Made by a program: the position numbers and the translations under genes | Notes under the pieces: generated by a model | The model's input: the letters and a program-made list of their open reading frames with translations, nothing else | The model's database searches: none | Told to the model about the DNA's origin: nothing | Shown here: in pieces, positions 1 through 9,683 of the stretch | Position numbering within the stretch: position 1 is the stretch's first letter | How the letters are laid out: every line of letters begins with the position of its first letter | NCBI GenBank assembly: GCA_016926235.1 | Contig: JAFGOZ010000220.1 | Span: 1-64,000 of the forward strand | Length of the DNA: 64,000 nucleotides | Direction of reading: 5' to 3' | Origin: Bacteroidales bacterium | Lineage (GTDB): Bacteria > Bacteroidota > Bacteroidia > Bacteroidales > UBA10428

Positions 1-235
1 ACGAAAATTATGTTTTTCGATGCCCTTGAAAATCGAAGATTTTCAAGGGTTTTATTAACAATTTAAACTTGTCAAAGTAGAATTATTAGAATCTTTTTAA
101 TTTTTCTTTTAACTTTCAATCAGTTAATAACCATTTTAAAGCAGCTCTTTTTGTGCTAAAAGTCCAATAATAAAAATTTTTCTTCTATATAAAAAGGTAT
201 TTGGGTGGAACTTGGTATATACTTTTTAAATAATT
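1..235. other. Intergenic left edge, no gene seen
   Basis: AT-rich non-coding sequence at the window edge. It holds one strong hairpin (annotated separately) and no reading frame with coding character. The next gene runs leftwards and stops at 236, so this space lies downstream of it and probably downstream of a gene ending outside the window. Confidence 0.6.
23..56. terminator. Perfect 12-bp hairpin with T-rich tail
   Basis: CCCTTGAAAATC (23-34) is followed by a GAA triloop and its exact reverse complement (38-49), then TTTTATT. A perfect stem followed by T residues on the plus strand is typical of an intrinsic terminator, presumably for a plus-strand gene outside the window. The stem is symmetric, so it could also serve the minus-strand DUF5723 gene, although the T tract favours plus-strand use. 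Confidence 0.75.
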
Positions 236-1732
236 CTAATTCTTCTTTTTCTTCTTATCCTTTTTCCCACTTAAAAACTCGTTACGCTTATAATCTTTTT
301 TCACTTCAGTTCTTAGCCATTGACATCCAGGGCACTCCATGCAAACATCTTCTTCTTTCGGTGTATTTTTACAACCGAAAAAGAAGTTAAAACCAAATCG
401 CAGGTTTACTCCACGGGTTGTTTGAGGCCAGATAAGCCCTGATACATTATCGGAAACCATGTAGTACTGGAAGTTACTTGATTGCAAGCTAAAACCGAGT
501 CCAAGGTTATTCAGGGTGTAATTGTGGTATGACCATGAAACACTGGTATAAAGCCATTTTACAGGTAGGGTATTTAAAGATAGCGTAGCAGAAGGAATAA
601 AACGCCATTTGTAAATGCGATAACCATGCATTAAACCTACATTGGTTTTACGCGTGAGCTGGTAGGTTGCACCTGCATGAAGCCGAAGAGGAAGAAGGGT
701 GGTATACGGATCATTTGTGTTTTCGAGCCTGAAATTATTGATCACCGTATCAAGTAATCCTCGGGTATAATCAATCAGGTTGAAAACATTTACAGTGTCG
801 AAATTTATACCCTCATAAGTATAATCATATGATTCGGAAATATTATGTACATCTGATCGCCATCTTATAAAACCTAAGTCAATGAAACTTCCCGAAAATG
901 TAAGCTTTTCATTATAATCGTACAGAAATCCGCCGTCCAGGGCAAAACCCGGATTTTTACGGTTCAGTATAAGCTGTCTTATGTCTAAAGGGTCATTTAA
1001 TTCAACATCGTTAATTATTCCATTTTGATCTGTAATGAGTGTAATAGGTGCGCTTGCATTGATCCGTAATTCTGAATGTACATCCCAGTCACGCGTGGTT
1101 TCAAGTGTAGTGAGTTCCATTTGCATACGTCGGGTTTGCAGGTTTCCCTTACCAAATAGCAGTTTACCGCGTACACCTAATGTTAGGGCATCATCTATTC
1201 GTTTTGAGACACCGAGTCCATATTCTCTGTAGTGCATCATGTTTACACCAAGACGGTTCATCCGTATAGTATTGCCAACTTCGGAAGAATTACCTTCCCA
1301 TACAAAACCTATTATTGATTCAGGAAAACTGGTAATGGTGTTGTTTTTTTCAGTGATGGCAAAGGTAAAATAGTAATCTTTGTATCTATATCCCAGAGTG
1401 ATAAGGTTGATATGCAATTCTGATGTAATGAAATCCACTTTATGCATTTTACGAAGTATGACATCCACATCAGGGTAAAAGGTTGAATCTGTCGTATACG
1501 TTGCACTATTAAAGGATGAGAATGTATTTCCCACATCCAGATGAATGGAAGAAAGTGCTGGCAATCCGACCCAGACTTTACATGGTCCTTGTATAGCCGG
1601 ATTTAGGAAGTTTGATTGAGGAATAGTATGCATATTATACAGGGTGTGGTTTACCTGAGCTTTTACAGTAACATTTGTAATAGTTAACAACCATAACAGG
1701 TTCCAATATATTATGTTTTCTTTTAACTTCAA
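236..1732 (-). CDS. DUF5723-family outer-membrane barrel protein
   Basis: 498 residues. The N-terminus has a signal-peptide-like hydrophobic stretch ending VKAQ. It is followed by the pattern that marks Bacteroidota DUF5723 proteins: a YNMHTIPQ segment, then LNPA and GLPALSS. The rest alternates short beta-strand-like amphipathic segments with Gly/Asn/Asp turns, consistent with a porin-like outer-membrane barrel. The C-terminus is a Cys-rich patch (ECPGC) followed by a Lys-rich tail. The start codon appears to be TTG at 1732, 12 bases after the stop of the lipoprotein gene upstream, because no ATG precedes the signal peptide. It is probably co-transcribed with the lipoprotein and gmhA. The function of DUF5723 is unknown. 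Confidence 0.8.
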   Translation of the reverse strand: MKLKENIIYWNLLWLLTITNVTVKAQVNHTLYNMHTIPQSNFLNPAIQGPCKVWVGLPALSSIHLDVGNTFSSFNSATYTTDSTFYPDVDVILRKMHKVDFITSELHINLITLGYRYKDYYFTFAITEKNNTITSFPESIIGFVWEGNSSEVGNTIRMNRLGVNMMHYREYGLGVSKRIDDALTLGVRGKLLFGKGNLQTRRMQMELTTLETTRDWDVHSELRINASAPITLITDQNGIINDVELNDPLDIRQLILNRKNPGFALDGGFLYDYNEKLTFSGSFIDLGFIRWRSDVHNISESYDYTYEGINFDTVNVFNLIDYTRGLLDTVINNFRLENTNDPYTTLLPLRLHAGATYQLTRKTNVGLMHGYRIYKWRFIPSATLSLNTLPVKWLYTSVSWSYHNYTLNNLGLGFSLQSSNFQYYMVSDNVSGLIWPQTTRGVNLRFGFNFFFGCKNTPKEEDVCMECPGCQWLRTEVKKDYKRNEFLSGKKDKKKKKN

Positions 1733-1744
1733 TACTTTAGGTTA

Positions 1745-2551
1745 TTATTGATTTCCGGTGTATTCTCCTACCTGCACTTCTACCTGAAAATCAATGGCGA
1801 TTTGAATATCAACCCTATAGTCGCTAAAGAATTTCATTACTTCATCGTAATGTTCCGGACTTACATCGCGAAGCCAGATTGTTGTCTCAAGCCGGAGATA
1901 TTCGGTGCCTAAAACATTTTCAATCTCATCCTCGTATAGTGTAACAAATTGTGAGAGATTAACATATGCTTCCTGCACTCTCCCATTGTCATTTAAAGCT
2001 CCTCCCTCAATAACTAAGGGATTATCAAAAAGGGTATGGATAACATTTCCTCCGGCATCCAGAAAGGATGCCTGACTTTCAATAATAGTAGGATAATTAT
2101 TGGTGATATTGAATATAAGGGTAACATACTTTATTTTAGGCGTTTGTTCATTTAATCCCTGAGTGGTTAATCCAAAGTTAAATTGTATGGTTGTGTCAAG
2201 TTCAAGGGCAGGAACATCTGAAAGGTATATGGAGTCATCGTAAATAACAACGGTAGTGGAGTCTTCGGGACTCAGGCTGAGGGTGTCTGTTATATTTGCC
2301 AGACTGTCGGTAGGCAGGTCAGTGATTGTAATATGAGAATTTTGTTCTTCGAATAACCGGTTGAGTGATACGGAAGTTTTACCAATAGGTGCTGTGAATG
2401 CCGGTGACCATATTACATTATTAAAACTGAATGCATCCTGAATTTTACCCGGATCATCAAATGTAAATAAATCTTCATCCACACACGAACTCATCAAAAC
2501 CACAATAATGCTCAATAAACCTATATGATATTTGATGGGTGGTGTATTCAT
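1745..2551 (-). CDS. Putative surface lipoprotein of unknown function
   Basis: 268 residues with a short N-terminal hydrophobic segment and a lipobox reading MSSC at residues 20-23. The Cys is followed by VDED. An acidic cluster just after the lipidated Cys is the known export signal for surface-exposed lipoproteins in Bacteroidota, so surface location is likely (inference). The remainder is rich in beta-type segments and carries no motif I recognise. It ends 12 bases before the DUF5723 gene and begins 4 bases after gmhA, so the three genes look like one operon. A structural partner role for the DUF5723 barrel is plausible but unproven. Confidence 0.75.
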   Translation of the reverse strand: MNTPPIKYHIGLLSIIVVLMSSCVDEDLFTFDDPGKIQDAFSFNNVIWSPAFTAPIGKTSVSLNRLFEEQNSHITITDLPTDSLANITDTLSLSPEDSTTVVIYDDSIYLSDVPALELDTTIQFNFGLTTQGLNEQTPKIKYVTLIFNITNNYPTIIESQASFLDAGGNVIHTLFDNPLVIEGGALNDNGRVQEAYVNLSQFVTLYEDEIENVLGTEYLRLETTIWLRDVSPEHYDEVMKFFSDYRVDIQIAIDFQVEVQVGEYTGNQ

Positions 2552-2555
2552 TCTT

Positions 2556-3122
2556 CTATATGTTTATTTCAATAAATTGTATAAGTGAATGTATAATTTT
2601 AATATGTATCTCCTGTGTCCTGTCAGAGTAAAGAGTGTGAGGGGCTCGTATCTCAACATCTGAAATCCCTGCCAGTTTGCCCCCGTCTTTTCCTGTTAAT
2701 GAAACAATTTTCATCCCCTTTTTGTTGGCTGCCTGGGCTGCATTTATGATATTTTTTGAATTTCCGCTTGTACTTATGGCTAAAAGAACATCTCCTGCAT
2801 TACCAATACCTTCAATATATCGCGAAAAAATATTTTCAAAACCGTAATCATTGGCTGCACAGGTAATATGTGATGCATCGCAGATGGACAGAGCGGGTAT
2901 TGCAGGCCTTTCGTCCCTGAAAAGTCCGGTAAGTTCTTCAGCAAAGTGCATGGCATCACTCATGGAGCCACCATTTCCGCAAGAAATAATTTTTTTGCCA
3001 TTCTTCACAGCTTCTGCCATCATTTTTCCTGCTCTTTCTATAGCATTAAAATTTTCTTCATCAGAAATGAATTGATCCAGTATTTCCCTGGCTTCCAGAA
3101 AGTTTTGCTTAATATTCATCAT
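2556..3122 (-). CDS. gmhA: Phosphoheptose (sedoheptulose-7-phosphate) isomerase
   Basis: 188 residues, a single SIS domain of normal GmhA length. It converts sedoheptulose 7-phosphate to D-glycero-D-manno-heptose 7-phosphate, the first step toward ADP-heptose for LPS core or glycosylated surface structures. It aligns closely with the E. coli enzyme, with a constant offset of two at the metal and catalytic residues: His59, Glu63, Gln170 and His178 correspond to H61, E65, Q172 and H180. The phosphate-binding SCGNGGS and STSGNS loops are intact. Two ATG codons are adjacent (3122 and 3119) and either could be used. The other heptose genes (hldE, gmhB) are not in this window. Confidence 0.93.
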   Translation of the reverse strand: MMNIKQNFLEAREILDQFISDEENFNAIERAGKMMAEAVKNGKKIISCGNGGSMSDAMHFAEELTGLFRDERPAIPALSICDASHITCAANDYGFENIFSRYIEGIGNAGDVLLAISTSGNSKNIINAAQAANKKGMKIVSLTGKDGGKLAGISDVEIRAPHTLYSDRTQEIHIKIIHSLIQFIEINI

Positions 3123-3223
3123 GGTATTAAAATTACATAAAAATGTTCATCAATTATACTTTTTTTATCTAAAACACATCATCCCAATTCACATGCACTG
3201 CGTCTTTCGTCTATCGTCATACA

Positions 3224-4228
3224 TTATCCATTCTTAATTTTTTCTTCCAGTTTTTCAATAGCGAGATGTGCCTTACGAAAGAACTGATATCGGAGTTTTT
3301 CAGATACACCACTTATTAACGTGGCTTTTTTTATGATGTTGTTCAACCATCGCTCTGTTTCTTTGCAATATGAATGATTAGTAGTAGACATAGTATTAAA
3401 AGTAAAGTGGCTTAGATAAACACTCTTGGTTTCGCCCAGGTTTACCAGTACGCAATTATTGGTAAGCTCAATTTCACTAAAATAGACCGTGTAATTATTT
3501 TTAAATTCGTGGATGTTTTGTTCAGTTCTGTATTTGTTTCCTAATTCTGCCTGTTTTTGAATCTCATCAATCTGCATACGTAAATTATCGCATACTTTTA
3601 ACGCATTTTCAAGGGATAAAAACATTCCTGCTTCCCAATAAAACTCTATTTGTTTAATAGTACTGTTAATTGTTGTATCGGTCCATATTTCAATGGATGG
3701 GATTGCGGCATAAAGATCCACTATTTGTCTGCCTTTTTCGATGAGTGATACAGGAACCAGGTCTGAATTGAATTTTTCGTTTAGCAAGGAAGGAACATTT
3801 AGGATGGAACGCATCCAATAGAATATTTTAAATGCTGCAAGCTCAGGATATTTATAATTATGAAATACCGGTATATCTTCGCAGGCATAAACTATTTGTT
3901 TTTGCCTGGCACCGTTTATGATTTGAAGATTTTTGTAAAGTGATTCAAGGTAATTGCCAAAACTATCTTCCTTATCATTCATCTCCAGGTACTCAAAGGT
4001 CACGGTATTGGAACTAACATCAATAAATGTATCGAATGATATTTTAAAATGATTACAAATCGTTAAAATCTCATCCAAGGTAAGTTGAGTTTCTCCCCGA
4101 AGTCTTCGATATGCACTATCAATACTTAGTTCTAACAAGTCTGCTAATTCGTTAACCAGACTTGATGAGGCCGGGATTATGTCTTCAATTTTACGAAGGA
4201 ACAAAGCTTGAGTTGTATCTGTTCCCAT
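3224..4228 (-). CDS. HTH-type regulator with large C-terminal domain
   Basis: 334 residues. Residues 20-65 form a helix-turn-helix of the XRE/BetR type seen in Bacteroidota regulators, with LADLLELSIDSAYRRLRGE and then DEILTICNHF. The long, mostly helical C-terminal part (about 75-334) has no recognised enzymatic motif and is probably a sensing or dimerisation domain. It is transcribed divergently from the secreted-protein/CsgG-like pair at 4446-6176. The intergenic space carries an inverted repeat TGCAAAT...ATTTGCA that could be its operator. The divergent arrangement suggests it controls that pair (inference). Confidence 0.72.
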   Translation of the reverse strand: MGTDTTQALFLRKIEDIIPASSSLVNELADLLELSIDSAYRRLRGETQLTLDEILTICNHFKISFDTFIDVSSNTVTFEYLEMNDKEDSFGNYLESLYKNLQIINGARQKQIVYACEDIPVFHNYKYPELAAFKIFYWMRSILNVPSLLNEKFNSDLVPVSLIEKGRQIVDLYAAIPSIEIWTDTTINSTIKQIEFYWEAGMFLSLENALKVCDNLRMQIDEIQKQAELGNKYRTEQNIHEFKNNYTVYFSEIELTNNCVLVNLGETKSVYLSHFTFNTMSTTNHSYCKETERWLNNIIKKATLISGVSEKLRYQFFRKAHLAIEKLEEKIKNG

Positions 4229-4275
4229 AACTTTAAAAATTTATTGGATTAGGTGTAATTAGGTTTGATAATTTA

Positions 4276-4309
4276 TGCAAATTATAATAATTAATTGAAA
4301 TCATTTGCA
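4276..4309. promoter_or_regulatory. Possible operator: TGCAAAT inverted repeat
   Basis: TGCAAAT (4276-4282) and ATTTGCA (4303-4309) are exact inverted copies, 27 bases start to start. A further ATGCAAA follows at 4314. They lie between the divergent HTH regulator and the 4446 gene. The sequence is very AT-rich, so chance occurrence is not excluded. Confidence 0.35.
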
Positions 4310-4421
4310 AAAAATGCAAAAAAAGTTATCTCTATCCATTCAGTTTTTTGGTATTTGTAAAACATGCCACATTATCACAATCATCCGCAAGGGCCCGTTT
4401 TTATTGAAATACAACAAGATA

Positions 4422-4429
4422 TATCTTTG
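4422..4429 (+). promoter_or_regulatory. -7 box TATCTTTG upstream of 4446 gene
   Basis: TATCTTTG matches the Bacteroidota -7 consensus TAnnTTTG and lies 16 bases before the ATG at 4446. No clear TTTG -33 box is visible at the expected 19-21-base spacing, though the region is T-rich. The implied leader is short. Confidence 0.55.
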
Positions 4430-4445
4430 AATAAAAATAATTACT

Positions 4446-5024
4446 ATGAAAACACAAAAAAAATCTCAATTGCAGTTAATGATAAGTTTCATCATTACTT
4501 TATCATTCAGTGGAATGATCTATGGTCAGTTTAAAATTGACGGTTATTCTGTAAATCCTAAAGTAGGAGGGTTTAATAGTCAAAAGTTCACAGGGGGAGT
4601 TGCCGGTGTAGAGCTAAATGGATTTAAAAGTCATACACTTTACAGCATTGATTACTATGCTGGAGATGACATAAGCTTGTTTGCTACACCCAGTGAATGT
4701 TTTAATCAGGTAGACTTTATGATTGGGAAATATATTGGAGACGACTATTTCAGAATTCAGGGTCAGGCAGGATTAGGTGCAGTGTGGGGGACAACCAGGG
4801 GCAAGCAATTATATTCCGAAGGACTTTTTGGAACTGTTCATTATGAAAAGGATCCATATTTTTCATTAGGGATACCGGTAAAGCTGGGATTCAAAGTAAT
4901 CCCTTCAAGATTTGTGAGCCTTGGTATAGATGTTCAGGGGAATGCAAATTTTGAGAACTCACTATATATGTATATGCTAAGCATTGAGATAGGAAAACTT
5001 CGGGATAAAAAGAATAAGAACTAA
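4446..5024 (+). CDS. Secreted/outer-membrane protein of unknown function
   Basis: 192 residues. An N-terminal signal peptide (about residues 1-28) ends near MIYGQ. The mature part has alternating aromatic/hydrophobic residues separated by Gly/Asp turns and ends in a strand-like segment, as in small outer-membrane beta-barrels. No family is recognised with certainty. It is followed after about 40 bases by the CsgG-like gene, probably in one operon, and is preceded by a TAnnTTTG promoter box. Confidence 0.7.
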   Translation: MKTQKKSQLQLMISFIITLSFSGMIYGQFKIDGYSVNPKVGGFNSQKFTGGVAGVELNGFKSHTLYSIDYYAGDDISLFATPSECFNQVDFMIGKYIGDDYFRIQGQAGLGAVWGTTRGKQLYSEGLFGTVHYEKDPYFSLGIPVKLGFKVIPSRFVSLGIDVQGNANFENSLYMYMLSIEIGKLRDKKNKN

Positions 5025-5063
5025 AATATTACAAATTATAAATTAATGAGAAAGGGTAAGATC

Positions 5064-6176
5064 ATGAAAACAAAACATAATAATACTGGTAGAATAATTG
5101 CTATTTGCCTTATGGCAATATTCGGGCTTAATGCTATAGCCCAGAAGAAATCTACAAAACCTACAATTGCCATTATTGGCATTGATACTAAAGATATGTA
5201 TCTTGATGATGCATCTATGGCCAGCCTGGTGCGCCTGGAATTGGAGAAGGCAGATGTGTATGAGGTATTGGATCGCTACGATGTAGCTTCAACTATAAAG
5301 AAAAACAGCATTGATATTCGCGATTGCTATGGAAAGACTGCTATGGTTAAGGTTGGACAACTTTTAAATGCCGATAAAATGCTTACCGGTAGTGCAGAGA
5401 AATTTGGAGATAAGATTATTTTCATTCTTCGTATGATTGATGTAAAATCCGAAAGGATTGAAAAGACCGATGTGATGGAATATATCAACCAGCAGGAAGA
5501 AATCCAATATATGGTGAGGATATCGGTAAATAATATCCTGGATATACAAAACGATCAGCAGATGCTCGATCTACTGGTGAATTTTGACAGACCAATTACA
5601 AGCTCTAAAACTACTTTGAAGCTTAATGGTCCAAGAATGGGGGCTACCTGGACATCAGGGAGAACGGGTATACGTCTTGAATCTCCGAAATCTGAAGGCG
5701 GATTTAATATGTATCCTGTTACTTCTATGTTTGGGTATCAATATGAGGTGCAATACTTAAGTTCGGGAGAATTTCAGGCTTTGCTTGAATTTATTGGAGC
5801 TGTAAACGGCCTTGAATCCGGTACTGTGGTGCCATCGCTTACTTTTTTAAATGGATTCAGGTTTAATAAAAGCGGGTGGGAAATTGGATTAGGTCCGGTT
5901 TTCAGGATTTCAACCATTGCCCGGGGTTTCTATGATAGTGAAAAGAAATGGCATTTGATGGAAGAGGGTATCGATGCAGGTCCATATCCTGTTGTTGAAG
6001 CTGTTGACAGCCGTGGTGAGCCCACATTTACAACTAACCTTATTATTGCTGCAGGAAGAACTTTCAAATCAGGTTACTTGAATATTCCGGTAAATGTATA
6101 TGCTTCACCCAGTAAGGAGGGTACTTCTGTTGGCTTATCTTTTGGTTTTAATGTAGCTAAGAAACCAAAATTATAG
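5064..6176 (+). CDS. CsgG/LpoB-like secreted protein with barrel-like C-terminus
   Basis: 370 residues from the ATG at 5064. An in-frame ATG at 5046 exists, but the 5064 start places the signal peptide (ending LNAIAQ) at the N-terminus and has AAAGGG just upstream. Residues about 28-150 resemble the CsgG/LpoB nucleotide-binding-like fold: TIAIIGIDT, then a conserved EVLDRYDV segment, a GQLLNADKMLTGSAE segment and FILRMIDV. CsgG family members form secretion pores or regulate envelope enzymes. Residues about 180-370 alternate strands and turns and may form a membrane-associated beta domain. It is co-oriented with the 4446 gene and opposite the HTH regulator. The exact role is unknown. Confidence 0.68.
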   Translation: MKTKHNNTGRIIAICLMAIFGLNAIAQKKSTKPTIAIIGIDTKDMYLDDASMASLVRLELEKADVYEVLDRYDVASTIKKNSIDIRDCYGKTAMVKVGQLLNADKMLTGSAEKFGDKIIFILRMIDVKSERIEKTDVMEYINQQEEIQYMVRISVNNILDIQNDQQMLDLLVNFDRPITSSKTTLKLNGPRMGATWTSGRTGIRLESPKSEGGFNMYPVTSMFGYQYEVQYLSSGEFQALLEFIGAVNGLESGTVVPSLTFLNGFRFNKSGWEIGLGPVFRISTIARGFYDSEKKWHLMEEGIDAGPYPVVEAVDSRGEPTFTTNLIIAAGRTFKSGYLNIPVNVYASPSKEGTSVGLSFGFNVAKKPKL

Positions 6177-6200
6177 TTTTTTCTATCTTTCCATTCTTTG

Positions 6201-6233
6201 AGTGGATGTCTGTTAGGCATCCACTTTTTTTTT
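6201..6233 (+). terminator. Intrinsic terminator after CsgG-like gene
   Basis: AGTGGATG (6201-6208) pairs with CATCCACT (6218-6225) across a 9-base loop and runs into an uninterrupted T tract to 6233. It lies between two convergent genes (stops at 6176 and 6260), with the T tract in the plus-strand orientation. Confidence 0.82.
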
Positions 6234-6259
6234 GCAGATGGTTTATTGAGATTGCTGTA

Positions 6260-8317
6260 TTACTTCAATCTAAAATCGTAGCTTATTTTTATCAGGGCTT
6301 CGATACTTTGTGCCGGATAAGCTTTTTCAACATTGAAAGGAGTGCCGTAGGGCTGAATAAATACAAAGTCCTGGTTTAGCAAATTGTAACAGCCTATACC
6401 TATATCAAGACCTTTAACTAAAATATCATTATACTTTAAATAAAGGTTTACCATAGGCATAAGGTCTATTTTTGTCTGAAGGGAATCATTATCACTAAAG
6501 CCATAATTTACACCCCAAAGTGCCATGGAAGCGTTGATTGTGAGTTTTTTCGTAAGGGATACATTCCCATTGAATGAAAACTTATGCATGGGAGCGCCTT
6601 TCAATATGTCATCATGAATCTCACCTTCAGGATATTCTACCTCATATGCAGTAACTTTGTTTTTACCTGCAGCAGTATAGTAGGCATATCCGGCTGTAAT
6701 ATAAAATTTATTATACAACGCTCTGAATTCTAATTCTGCACCGCGGCTACCGGTTTTATCATAGTTGGAATAATATTCCTCCTCCGTATCAGGATCGTAT
6801 TCATAGATTATAGGATCATTAATCGTTATATCAAAAATATTGGCAGTTAGAAACATATTTTTATTTAACTGGTATCCCGTTTCCAATTCTAACACATTTG
6901 TTTTTTCCGGTTTTATATCCTCATTCAGGTTAAAATTCTCGATAGAAGGCGTACGAAATGCATTGCTGTATAAAATTTTGTAGTGAAACTTACTAATAAT
7001 ATTAGTTATGCCTAACCGGGGAGAGAAATTTGTTCCGGCAATTTCATGATGATCCACCCTGCCGCCAATAATGAAGTTTGAATAAGGAGTTTTAATTACT
7101 CCCTGCAAATATCCTGAAAGGTTGTACATACTTAGTTTCTTCGAATCATTGTAAAATACAGCTTCCGGATCATCATCCTGATCGTTTGCATAATCGGAAT
7201 ATGCAGCTACTCCTCCTACCATACTAAACCAACTGGTTGCTTCCCAGATACTTCCAACTTCGGCATTTACGCGTTGAAAATCTTTTCGGTAATACCAGCT
7301 TGTGTCTTCCATGTTGTAGGGTAACTGGTGTTTATAGTTGATTTTAGGGATGATGGATAGCTTATCATTTACTTTATAAGTATATTTTAGTTCTCCCAGT
7401 ATATTTCTGAAACGATTAAAAGTTCCATCAGAATAACCAGTTACGTTGGTACTATACTCGTCGTATATAAAATTGGATGAAAAGCTCCCGGAAGTTACTT
7501 TGCAGTTTACATTATAGGTTTGATATTCAGTATAAATATCTCCCAGATCATACTCGTCTCCATAAAAGTCAGTAAAGATTTTATCTGTACGATGCCCGCC
7601 TCCATAAAATCCCAGAACAGAAATATCGGTGTTGTTTACCTTTTTAAATACGTTTACTCCTCCATTATATCTTGAAATAGCATCCGGCATGGTTCCGGCA
7701 CTTCCATAAACATTAATATGATCAAAAGTTTTAACAGATTTGGTCACAATGTTTATAACACCCAATTCAGCATATCCGCCATAAATTGAAGATCCGGGTC
7801 CGCGAATAATCTCAATACGTTCAATCTGGCTGGGAACAAAGTGATTGCCAAAATTTACTGTGGTATACATCCCTTCGTTCATCTCCTGCCCATCAATAAG
7901 AACCAGTATTTTACCTTCAAGGCCCCAATTTCCGCGAGCACCTAATCCAACAGCTCCGTCCAGATCATAACCAAAGAAAAATCCCGGAACCAGACTAAGC
8001 AAGTCAATTAAATCCCTTGCACCCGATTTTTCAATTTCTTCTTTGGTAATAATCGTCAATATACCGGGTGATTCCCTTGTTGTCATGGCTTTTTTGGAAC
8101 TTACTGAGATTTGCATGTTCAGGAGTTCATCGATGCTTACACCTAATTTTTCCGCTATTGCCATTAAGTCAGGCAGGGGTAGCGACAAGAGGTCTTCGGT
8201 TGTTAACTCTAAAATATCTTCCCTTGTAAGGTTTTCAATATCCAGTGAGTCAATCTGACTATACAACAAACTTGTTATAAACAAGGATGTTACCAGGGCC
8301 ACAATTCGTACATTCAT
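6260..8317 (-). CDS. TonB-dependent outer-membrane receptor
   Basis: 685 residues. A signal peptide (1-20) is followed by an unusual Leu/Glu/Asp-rich N-terminal stretch (about 22-68, with repeated LTxEDxLxL patterns). The plug domain (about 70-190) has the typical ESPGILTIITKEEIEKSGA, a DLLSLVPG segment, VLIDGQ and IERIEIIRGPGSSIYGG. The C-terminal barrel ends in a hydrophobic strand, IKISYDF. It imports a ligand using the TonB-ExbBD proton-motive machinery. There is no CarboxypepD-like N-terminal domain and no SusD partner, so it is not a classical Sus transporter. The neighbouring GH105 gene could hint at an oligosaccharide ligand, but its own start is 128 bases away and the link is weak. 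Confidence 0.92.
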   Translation of the reverse strand: MNVRIVALVTSLFITSLLYSQIDSLDIENLTREDILELTTEDLLSLPLPDLMAIAEKLGVSIDELLNMQISVSSKKAMTTRESPGILTIITKEEIEKSGARDLIDLLSLVPGFFFGYDLDGAVGLGARGNWGLEGKILVLIDGQEMNEGMYTTVNFGNHFVPSQIERIEIIRGPGSSIYGGYAELGVINIVTKSVKTFDHINVYGSAGTMPDAISRYNGGVNVFKKVNNTDISVLGFYGGGHRTDKIFTDFYGDEYDLGDIYTEYQTYNVNCKVTSGSFSSNFIYDEYSTNVTGYSDGTFNRFRNILGELKYTYKVNDKLSIIPKINYKHQLPYNMEDTSWYYRKDFQRVNAEVGSIWEATSWFSMVGGVAAYSDYANDQDDDPEAVFYNDSKKLSMYNLSGYLQGVIKTPYSNFIIGGRVDHHEIAGTNFSPRLGITNIISKFHYKILYSNAFRTPSIENFNLNEDIKPEKTNVLELETGYQLNKNMFLTANIFDITINDPIIYEYDPDTEEEYYSNYDKTGSRGAELEFRALYNKFYITAGYAYYTAAGKNKVTAYEVEYPEGEIHDDILKGAPMHKFSFNGNVSLTKKLTINASMALWGVNYGFSDNDSLQTKIDLMPMVNLYLKYNDILVKGLDIGIGCYNLLNQDFVFIQPYGTPFNVEKAYPAQSIEALIKISYDFRLK

Positions 8318-8444
8318 CTCTCTTCATTAAGGGTTATTCTAATTTAGTGAATTTTTCTGAAAAAGAGACTCTGTATCTGATAAAATTGTTTAATAAAATT
8401 ATATGAATCTTTGATCAATTAATTGTTTGTTGAAAAACAATGCG

Positions 8445-9683
8445 TTATGGTTTTTTGTACTTTAACAATTCTGATCCAGCTAATAATACAGCACCCAGTC
8501 CGTGGATATCATTAAGCGGTGTCGGACGTGTATAATAATAGTTCAAATCTGATCGTATACCAGTTCCCATACATATTCCTTCAACCTGTCCATCATCATA
8601 TATTTTAGTAGCTATTCCTTTCCAACCCATTTGGGCAACCTGTATGTAATTTGGGTGTATCCATCCTTCATTTACAGCTTTTGCAATACAGTAAGTAAAC
8701 ATAGCCGTTGAGGATGTTTCAAGATAGGAATCTTCCTTATCTAAAAGCTGGTGCCATAAGCCTGATTCGGACTGGTATCTTGCCAAACCTTCTATTTGTC
8801 GTTTCAACAGCGAGATAATGCTATCTCTTTGCGGATGTTCATTTGGTAAATATTTCAATACTTCAACGGTAGCCATCATACCCCAGCCATTGGCTCGGCT
8901 CCAGTGTGCCACACCATTTACTCCATCTTCAGAATAGTAACAGTGATAAAACAGACCGGTTAAGGGGTTATACAAATATTTATTAAATTGGATTACTTGT
9001 TTAGTTGCAAAATCATAATATTTTGAATTTCCGGTAAAGGCTCCATATCTTGCAATAAAAGGGGTGCTCATATACAAATCGTCAAGCCAGATAGTGCCAG
9101 GGCGCGGGCGATGCCTAGCCAATGTGCCATCATCCAACCTTTTCTCTTTATTTGTAATGTAATCTGCTGCTTTTGCCAAATAATCCAAATATTCTTCTTT
9201 TGGATCCGTTTTAGTCACTTCATAAAGACTTGCCGCCATTGCTCCGCAATGATCCAGCTCACTCATTGCAAAGTATTCATAAAATGCAAATACTTCATGT
9301 CCTGAATATTTTGACCACTCTTTCTCAAAGTATTTTAAGTTTGGGAAAATGAAGTTGAATTGTTTAAAGGGATATTCTGCATATTTGGGTTCGTTAAGCA
9401 GACTTCCTAACTCCAAAAATCCCAGGTTCAAAACTCCATTCCAGTATTTCCAGTCAAGGTAAGGGCTTTTAACGCGTATATTTTTAGTAATTTCTATACC
9501 TTTAAGATTTTCAAAGGTTGTACCGTTCTTTTCATCGTAAAAGTTATAAGTAGTATTATTTACGATGTAATCTGCAACTTTGCGTAATTGTATTTCAATT
9601 ACATTTTTATCCTGCCCATTAAGGGGTATTCTCCCGGTCCATATCAGGAGTAGAATTAAAAAATTATAAATTTGGTTTTTCAT
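8445..9683 (-). CDS. GH105 (GH88-like) unsaturated glycuronyl hydrolase
   Basis: 412 residues with a signal peptide ending near PLNGQ, so periplasmic or secreted. It has the alpha/alpha-barrel glycoside hydrolase pattern of GH105. The segment IWLDDLYMSTPF (Asp201/Asp202) matches the catalytic Asp region of YteR-type enzymes, and AHWSRANGW (His260-Trp267) is the conserved substrate-cleft motif. These enzymes hydrate the unsaturated uronyl end left by polysaccharide lyases, for example on rhamnogalacturonan, to release the 5-keto sugar. No lyase is seen nearby, so the substrate cannot be assigned from context. It lies upstream of the TonB receptor on the same strand. Confidence 0.88.
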   Translation of the reverse strand: MKNQIYNFLILLLIWTGRIPLNGQDKNVIEIQLRKVADYIVNNTTYNFYDEKNGTTFENLKGIEITKNIRVKSPYLDWKYWNGVLNLGFLELGSLLNEPKYAEYPFKQFNFIFPNLKYFEKEWSKYSGHEVFAFYEYFAMSELDHCGAMAASLYEVTKTDPKEEYLDYLAKAADYITNKEKRLDDGTLARHRPRPGTIWLDDLYMSTPFIARYGAFTGNSKYYDFATKQVIQFNKYLYNPLTGLFYHCYYSEDGVNGVAHWSRANGWGMMATVEVLKYLPNEHPQRDSIISLLKRQIEGLARYQSESGLWHQLLDKEDSYLETSSTAMFTYCIAKAVNEGWIHPNYIQVAQMGWKGIATKIYDDGQVEGICMGTGIRSDLNYYYTRPTPLNDIHGLGAVLLAGSELLKYKKP

